A stretch of DNA of 64,000 nt from Pardosa pseudoannulata. Taxonomy: Eukaryota; Arthropoda; Arachnida; Araneae; Lycosidae. This document shows positions 25,573 through 35,300 of the stretch, piece after piece (within the stretch, counting starts at the first letter, position 1; the number at the start of each line of letters is the position of its first letter). The notes below the pieces were generated by a model. It was not told the DNA's origin. It was given only the letters and a program-made list of their open reading frames with translations, and did not search any database. The translations under genes and the position numbers were made by a program. The stretch lies in the NCBI GenBank assembly GCA_032207245.1, contig CM063500.1:79154625-79218624 (forward strand). Direction: 5' to 3'.

Positions 25573-28500
25573 GAGTCTTTTTAAACCCTCAGGAAGTACT
25601 GTTTATAATATTGTATTTTATTCACAATTTATTTTTAATTTGATCACTCAAAAAACTTTAGATGTACATTTTTTCAAAATTGGTTTTTGTCAAATAGATT
25701 TATCTTGTATTAGTTTTTAGGCATTTTTGAAAACTTAATTCTGAAATATTGTATGGCATTTATTGAACATGCTTTATTTGATTTGTAATCATTAAAGTAT
25801 GTTCCTTGGGAAATAGTTTATGTCCTTATGACTTGTATTTTAAGTGGGTCCTTATAAATAGTTACACTTTGGTCCTCAGAAAGTCATTAATTTTTGTTCT
25901 GGAAAAAGAGTGGGAACTCTGTAATTACATTTTTTTCTTTTAGAAAAACTTGAGAAGTATAATTGGCTCCGAATATTCTTAACTGAAATGTATCAGTTTA
26001 TGTAATTGAGAGATTACATCTTATTCATATCCACTGTTAAAGTAGCTGATAAAAAAAGGCTAAATTTAAAACTCTTATTTAAAATTTTCAAAAGTCATGT
26101 AAACTCTCAAGAATTCTTTATGTGATAAGATAAATTAAGAATGTTGTATAAAAATTGTACTTTTATTTTCCTAATAAAAATAAACTAAAATTTTCACATT
26201 TAGTTTTGTAATGAGACAAACAGTTTTAAACTTCACTTATATTACTTTTTTCAATGAAATCGCAATTTATATCAAAATATTAACAGGATTTTAAATTATG
26301 TTCTGAACTTATATTGATTCAAGTAATTAAAACCTTTTTAGCAAGTTGTATAATGATATGCAATTTAATTTATTCTAACAATTCTTCAATTTTATATTAA
26401 AATTCTTAGCATAATTTATTTTATGTATGTAATAAATTGATAGAAATATATTTTAGGACAATGTGCAATTGACATGGCTTTAAATTTGCCTATGAAGCAA
26501 ATCTTAGGTGTACAACCTATGAAACATTTTCAAAAGACAGCTTCAAGATTTGAAGGCTTATTATTAAGAGTAAGTGAATTTATATAGTAACAGAACTTTG
26601 AAGTGTTTTATAATTGAGTAATTTTCTATAATTGTAATGAACTAAATCATAATGAAATTTAAATATAAAAAAATTATCAGCCAGTATAGTCTGCTGCTAC
26701 AATAAGCAGTTTTATATTTTCAGAGAGGTTTAGCAGGATTATTTTCTTACTAATGAAGTTAAATTGTTTAGTATTTCTATATAAAAATTCCTATATAATT
26801 TTAATCTTAACTTTTTACCGCCAAACAATGGCCGATTGGTTAGGGTGCTGGCCTTCGGTATCAGAGTTTGTGGGTTCAAATCCCACACTGGCATGGATGT
26901 TCGTAGCCGTTTGGAACCGGCTTTAAGCTGTAGGTCCTGGTCTCATTAGCCCTCGTGTTGCAAAAAGTAGACTGTAGCAACCAAACCAAACCAATCCTTA
27001 ACTTTTACCTGTTGTGGACATAATTTATCACACAACTTCTGTGGTGCAGTCTATCAAACAACTTGTTTGAAAATAAGATTAAATTACTTCAGTTGTTTCA
27101 TTAATTTTTGAATTTACCTCACATTATTGCATGTCTTATTAGTAAAGCTAAATCAATATTAAGAAATAGATTTTTTTTCTCTTAAAAAAAAGTTTTTTCC
27201 TTTTTTAAAATAAAGGTGTATTTTATTACTAAAAGAAAAGTAATGTAAATTAAAAATGTTTGAAACTGGTAAAGAACAGGGGGAGGGTGAACTCAAGGAC
27301 ATGAAATTTGTAAAATTTAAAAATAGTCATTATATAAATATGGAGACGTCAAGTACTGTTTTACAGCATACAGTACAAATTTTTCTTATGCATTCATTAC
27401 ATACCGATTTTGGTATTCAGCACACACTCACACATATATATGTATACATATATACATATAATTTTTAGCAAAATGTCTTAGGTGGAAGTTTCAGGAACCT
27501 GGTTTTTCTGTGAGTTCATAAAAGTTCTTTTGATTAACATCTGATCTGAAATGTTAGTCTTTCTAGACAAACAATCTGATATAAGATAATTTGAAATGAA
27601 TAAACACTTCAATTATTTTGTTGATTTCAGCATAAAATTATATCTTTTTGTATTTGAAGTCTCAGAAAATGACTGGTATAAAAAATAAGCAATTACAGAA
27701 CAAAAATACTCAAAACATAACTTCTCTTTGACTCTTATATTCTACTGCTTTGACATGATCTGCTAGACACTCAAATCTTAAAATGACAGGTCAAGATGAT
27801 CAATCTAAACGTGAAACTTGGTTAGTAACATTGATAGCACTATGCAGGAAGGTACTGAAAAAAAAGCAAAGGTCATTTTGAGGGGTTAAAAGTTTAAAGA
27901 TGAAGTTTTATTGGGTGATAGATCAGATTCTGTTGTGGAAAAAGTCTATAGTCTGAACTACTTTACTTGTTTGGCATTGCTCCTTTTATGATATTGGAGG
28001 AATAATTGCTTTCCTGGATATTTTTAAAAGTAAAAAAAAAAAAAAAAATAAAATTTGCATAAGTGTTATGTGAAGATAATTTTTATTTGTTCAAGTAAGA
28101 TTTAAATCAAAATCATAATATCATACCCAGTTTGTGTTTCACCTATAGCTTTTTTTTTATTAGGTTTTTGAGAAAGGAATAGTCTAAACTGTTTGTGGTC
28201 AGATTCTTATTAGATTAGACATTGATAATGAATATTATTCATAAAAACACTGTAATGTGAAGGTTTTTTAAAATCTAAAGTATGGTGATGAGAGGGAGGA
28301 ATATTGAACTGCATATAAAAGCAATTACTGTTTAATTTATCTGTGTCTGTTTGATCCAAATACACTTCTATTCCAGATGGCATTCTTTCCTTCTAAATCT
28401 TCAAATCTTCTCTACATTTCAATGTTTTATTGATAGCCAAATGGTAGGGCATTGCTCTATGGTACTGTAGTTCACAAGTTCAAATCTCACTGATGATATG

Positions 28501-29301
28501 TGTGTTCGCAGCCAGTCAGAATTGGCATTAAGTAGTAGGTTCTGATCACATTAGCAGCCGAACGATGGCTGAATGGTTAGGGTGCTGGCCTTCAGAACTG
28601 GAGTTTGTGGGTTCAAATCCCACTGTGGCATGGATGTTTGTAGCTGTTCAGAATTGGCTTTAAGCAGTAGGTCCCAGTCTCATTATCACTAAACTGATCA
28701 CATTAGCCCTTATGTAACAAAAGCAGTAGACCATAGTACACCAAACCAAACTTCTCTACATTTCAATTTTATCAATATGATTCTTTTCTTGTCTTGTAAA
28801 GATTTCATATTTATTTAAACTTTTTTCTCTAACAGAAAAGTCGATTTCTTGGCTGGAAAGAAGTTTGGACAGTTTTAGATAAAGGAGTTATGTCCTTTTT
28901 CAATTCTAGGTGGGTTTGAGTATTATTCCTGAATATTTTTATTTTCACCATTTAAATTTATTGTATTTTACTTAGATTTAGAATCTATCATTTTAAAATT
29001 TGACTTCATTTTCAATCCAAACCTAAAATTTTGTATTTTTTCCCAGTAGATAATATTGAATATTTGATAAAGGTTTCAATTTAATGGTCCAAATCAATAA
29101 TAATCAGCATTTACTCATTCACAAAGATTTAAATTAACTAAAATATTATGTTAAACATCAGTATATTTGCTAATTTGTTGCATTTTATTCATAAATTGTA
29201 TTATGAAAAAAAAAATTTGCACAAATGTTGTAAATATACACTAAAAGTTACCTTTGAACAAATTAATTCAAGAAAAGTATTTGTGAACTTGGATGATGAT
29301 T

Positions 29302-29370
<69 letters not shown>

Positions 29371-32300
29371 ACTTAATTGCATGAAATGAAGGAAAAATTG
29401 TAGTTATAAAAAAAATTTGCTCAGATATACCCATATTGACTATGCTTCAGTCAATTTTGACCCATTTCAGAATTACATCTATACCTACATGCAAAGAACC
29501 TTTAACTTTGAAAATGAATAACCATTTTGATCACCTGTAAATTAATTTTGACTAATATCAGCAAATGTTTCTATGTGTGTACATATCTAAAAAATGTTAA
29601 GCTGCAGAATGTTGAAATTTTCTAATTAAGACTTTTGTAACATCTAATTGTATTTATACATACTTGACTGTATTCTGCTCTCCATGTAATAAGAATATTT
29701 TAACACTTTTGAAGGCTGTGAAGATTACTTCCCACCTACATGATCTTACAAAATACATCTAATCGAAATGTAAAACCCATTATAATATACTGGCCTTGTT
29801 ATTATAAAGATGGAAAGACTGATTCCCGCTTCAGTTTTGCGCTGTCATCTACTGTTTGATTAAATGAATATAATTAGGACGTCTGTTTTGAAAGTTTGAA
29901 AATGTTGTGTGAGAAATGGCCCACGAAAGGGTTAATATAATGGATATTAACTCAACCAGTATCTGTCCAATGGCAATATTTGAGCACTACAACAATATAA
30001 CAGAAAGATCTGAAGATACTTAGCATTAGTTTATAAAAGTTTATTCTAAACTACCATTAGTATAAAAGTCTAAGCAGAGAATAATTTTGAGTTTTTACTG
30101 TTTTATTACTTTTTAATATGAAATATAGGTAGCATTGTTATTATTAAAAAATCATTTCATTACTAAATATCAGTATAACATAAAAAAATCAATATAAATA
30201 GATATTAATGCTGCTAGATGCTGTCATCAGGACAGTATTCTACTCGGAGAACACTGTTACCTTGATAAATGTAACTAACTTTGAATCTTTAAGAAAATGT
30301 GAAAATGTTTATTATGAAATCTTGCAATCAAACTAAAAAAAAGCTGTTTATAATTTAGTAGGGGAGTCATGTGGTGTCTGTCATATTTTTTTATACATAT
30401 AATGGGACATTGTTGCAACCTTTTGTTTGTTGTTACCAATTATTTTAATTTTATGTATTTTGCTGTACTTGTAATAATATGGAATGCTTTAAAGTGACTA
30501 ATGTATTTACGTTAAAGCAATTAAGATACATGAAAATACTTTCATACATAAAAATTTTTTATTGTCGGCGTTCAAGTGCACGTATGTTTACTTACTGATG
30601 CCTGTTACATGTGGAGTTAGTTACAGGGATATGAAATTACATGGCGTTCAAATTTATATGATAGGGATATCAAAGTCACTACCCTTAAAATTATATTTAA
30701 AATTATTATGTTCCTTTAGCTTTAATTGTTTAGTTGTCATATTTTTTTACATTATCTAATATGTGATTATTTAATTTAGGGCTGATTCAACCACTGGTAC
30801 TAAAAGAAAAGGTTATAAGTATTTAGATGGAGCTAGAGTTGATGTGAGTATTTTAAAAAAGTATAATATAAAACTGAAGTTATATTTAAAATAAGTTTTA
30901 TATTTCATATTCTAAATATAGCATTTACTTTTCCTTTAGCTGGACAATGCAGATGCAGCAGCTTTTACTGTTACATATTCAGACAATACAAGACAGCGAT
31001 TTAGTGTGCCTTACATAACTCAGCAGCAAGTTGATCGACAGGTAATTACTTTACTGAAATACTTTGTTAGATTGGGTACTATACTGATAATATGTCAAGT
31101 TAAATTAAAGTAGGTTAATTGTTATTGGTTAAAATTGGAGTTATAGTAGATGCTTTACATAAAACATTTAGAAGTATAACCGAGTCATTCGCTTTAAATC
31201 AGTAAACTAAGAAAGATTTGGCTGCTTGTAGCAATACAAGATAATGATTTGTAAGTACATCTTTGTATGAGCATTTTTTAAAAATATGTCTTCACGTTTG
31301 ATATCTCTTGTGTAGTAGAGCTGCAATTGTTTGGTTATACTGTTGGTTGCTTATTGAAGGAGTTTTAGTCATATCTTGTATTTTTAAGTAATTTGATGTA
31401 AGTTATATGAACTTTGCTATCATAAGAGTATGTGAGAAATATTGCTATACCTAATTTTTTCTTGCTGGACAAAAGCCAAATGGTCAATTTTGTTTGATTT
31501 GGAGTGCTAAGGTCAACTGTTTTGCAACATGAAGACTAATTAAAGCAGGACCTTCTGCTTAAATACTATATATTCTTACTTTTTAGAATGTTTACATTCC
31601 GTATGTTTAGTTTGGAGTGCTACAGTCTGTTTTGCTACATAAGGGCTAATGAGACCAAGAACTTAAAGGTGATTCCAAATATCTCTGAAAATTTATACCT
31701 GCAATGGGATTTGAACCCATGAATTCTTGTACCAAAGAGCAGCACCCTACCATTTGGCCATCCTTTGACAGCCAAATGTCAGATACTGCTCTTTAGTACC
31801 AGAATCTGTAACTTTTAATCCTACTGCTGTCATGGATGTACACAGCCATTCAAAAATAATTAAGCAGTAGGTTTTGGTTTCATTAGTCCTTATGTAGCAA
31901 AAATGTAGAGTGAAATGCTCCAAATCAAACTATAATTTTGTCTTTTAAAACAATAAAGATTTTAAAAATTCTGATGCATTAATGTTTCATTCCTGTTATT
32001 TATCTCTGCGATTAAAAAAAAACAGATTTAACTTAATAGTAATATTTATGAGGAACAAAAATGAAGATTAAATTATATGCCTATGTAAATAGTATAAAAT
32101 TTTTGCTATTAGATTTGACTGAAGGATTTATTGAAGTTAGATGGTGCATCTAAATATGTATAAAGTCTATATTTAATCCTTTGTTTTTAACTGTAGAAAT
32201 GGGAGAATGCAGTAATGGAACATATTGAATTCAGTAGTCATTATCTGAAACAAGGATTCTCAGATTCTGATCCTGACGATGATGATGAACTAGTCATGCC

Positions 32301-35300
32301 TGTTGGAACAATGCAAGATAAGCTACAAGTAGGTAGTCCTTCAAAACTACCTATAATTCATTTTTTATTAAAATTTAAATATATTGTTGGACTATCTCTG
32401 CAATGGAATAAACATCTAGTATTGCTAAAGGGGATTTATTATATTGGTAGAGATATAAAGCATTATCAGCTTACATAAGGTCAGGGCTGTAACTATAGCA
32501 TGGCAAAGGCGTCGTTTGCCACGGGTGCATAACTATGGCTTGGCAAACGGGGCATCAGTCATAGGGGCGTCGTACCATGAGGAAAATGGGGTCTGAAAGA
32601 AGACGATTCACCCCAAGTGGAAATAAGGAAAAGTTGAAAAATATTTATTTTTATTATAGAATCAGATTTTATTTTTCAAATCCAATGTGTTTAAAAATTA
32701 CTGTTTCATGAATTTTCTTATTTTTTTAAAATGCTCCTAGAGACTAAACTTGAGACCTAGATTCTTACAAAATGTTTAGAAAACATTTCTAATATGCCTT
32801 TATATAAATTCGGGTATTTGTTTTAAATTTTGAATTTTTTAAAATTATTAAAACTAAATTTAAATTCAGAATATCATTTTTTAATGAAAATTCAATGTGT
32901 AAATAAAATAATATTCCCTTGTAATAAACTATCCAGTCTATCAGAAAAATAATACTTCTAGAATGTTCGAAAATATTTTTAAGGAATTAATAAAATAAAT
33001 GTAGAGGAAAAATTTTAAAATTAATATACTAGAAACATTTTAAGAATCAACAAAATATTTTAGGTTCATTCTAAATATGACATCAGGGCCGTAGCCAGAA
33101 ATTATTTTCAGAGGGAGACCAAGGGAGAAAGACATCTTTATTTGTGAATGGTACTTCAATTGATGAAAGGGAAAGCACTGTATTTCCGGCTAGCGGAAAG
33201 GGAAGACTTTTATGGTCTGAGCGGTTTTTTTTTTTAAGACAATAACTGTTTATGTTCATGAACAGCTAGGCAGATAGCACACACATACACAAACGTGGGA
33301 CACTGTCTATCTACAAAATGGTCTTTCAAGATTTCAGGGGAAGACCAGTCCCCCAAATCCCTCCCCCTGCCTACGACCCTGTATGACATAGTAAAAACTT
33401 TTATGTTTTCTTACTATATTTGGAGGTAGGGGCACAGATAATTTTTTCACCACGGGTGCCAAAGGACCTAGTTACAGCCCTGCATAAGGTGTAATAGCCA
33501 GATTTATATGATTTCAAGATCAATTATGAATCAACCCCTTAACACTGTGTGAAAATTTTTTTATTAGCAAAAATGAATATATCAACCTTTTTTGGACAGA
33601 AAATATTACATTTACAAAAATTTGTATGTTACTTTGTATATTGTACATTTAAACACTTATGTCTATTTTCTCCTCAATGTTACATAGTGCTCAACATGCT
33701 GTACATTATTCAAGGGAACTTTCTTTTTTCGTATTGGTGGAACAAAACTATAACACTCACTTAGTAATTCAAAATATTTCAGAAGTTCATCATTAACCTA
33801 ATTTTTTACATGAAAGTTACTATAATTTTGCAGGTCTTTTTAATATTTTTTAGAGGCAATTTAGTCCTTTGACCTCTATTTATAATGTTAATAAAAATAT
33901 GAAAGTTTTAACAATACTAATGTATATCAAATAACCAAATAAATGCTGTATACTTGTTTTAACTTGTTTATTGTCGTCTAGGGGCAAAATTGTAGAAACA
34001 TGCAATATATCTCAAGTTAACCCAGTTACACCCTCAGTAGAATGTGATCATGTGCACTAAGGGTTAAAAATATTGTAAGAATTGTGCAAGAAATTAAAAA
34101 GCTTACTTCTAAAGTGATCCAATGTCATTATGACAGATATATGAAAACAAAATTAAATTTTATATATTTTATCCTTCAAAAGATTACAAAAGTTATTTTA
34201 ATTTTTCAGACTGCTCAAGCTTATGTACAGTTGTTTGAAAAACAAGTGAATGTGTTACAAACAAAAGTAGAGGAAATGGAATTTTCAAATGGACGAAATG
34301 CTGATAAATCTGTGAGATGTGTAGCGTATGATGTTGAAAATTTGCTCAATTGTGCTAATAAAGTATCCTCAAGTTTGTCACATTGCCTTACTGTTTTCAA
34401 ACAGCAGGAAGAAGTAAGTTTCTCTTTTTTATGATGGTTTTTAACACTTCAATATGTGTGTCAAATCTCTCAGGTACAGAAGTGATATGCTGTCCATATG
34501 TTTTTAATTTTTAATCAAATGTTTCAATTATGCTCTATTTTGAATATTTATTCTTCCCAATAATCCAAAATTATAAATAGTGAAATGTCAATTGTGAATA
34601 TCGGATAGGAGGCTATCCTCAATATCTCTTAAAGACAAAAGTATTGCATTCCTAAAGCTGTATATAGTAAACATACAGTGAAATATTCCTTGCTGATTTT
34701 TTTTAAAGTCTGATTTTATTAAAAGAAAAAATAACAGTATATAATTGTTTAATTAGACCTCTTTTAACCTATCGGCAGAAACATGGACATTGACAGAAAA
34801 AAGAAAGAAACCCTGGCAGTTTTTGAAAGAAAATTTTTTTAAAAACATTTCTTGGGGTATCCAGATAAATAGTGTATGGTGAACAACAACAAATATTGAA
34901 TGTTACAGAATTTAGAAAAATCCAGATATTTTTAATTTCATTTGATTGAATGACTACAGATCTACAAAAGGAGTTTTCATAGCTAAACCAATAGGCATCT
35001 GCAAAAGAGACAGCGAAACTCAGATGGTTGGACTCAATTGAGAATGACTTAAAGGTTCTAAATATATTGATTGGAAGTCCAGGTCCAAAGATATGACTGT
35101 CTGATATCAAATTCTGGAGAATATCTACAGCTCATCCAGGGCTGTCATGCCACTGAAGAAGAAACCTCACTATAAGAACATCACTCACAAAAACTGCATA
35201 TTTTTGGTCTATATTTTTTTACTATATGCTCAATATTAATTTTTTCATCTATCAAAAGGCCTTCTTTTCTATCTCCTAATATGACCGATTGTCTCATCTT

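Larger units (their letters stand above)
24481..25921. mobile_element. hAT-like element candidate in intron 6
   Basis: Left CAGGGTTCCCA and right TGGGAACTCTG form an imperfect 11-bp inverted repeat, and GTCCTTA words recur near both ends (24494 region and 25821-25855). No matching 8-bp duplication (GTATAATT against TAATTACA), so the call rests on termini only. Includes three (TA)n or (ATAC)n microsatellites. Confidence 0.55.

Noticed and set aside
29148..29434. Frames through the (TA)n tract on both strands
   Set aside because: Repeats of Tyr-Ile come from the microsatellite.
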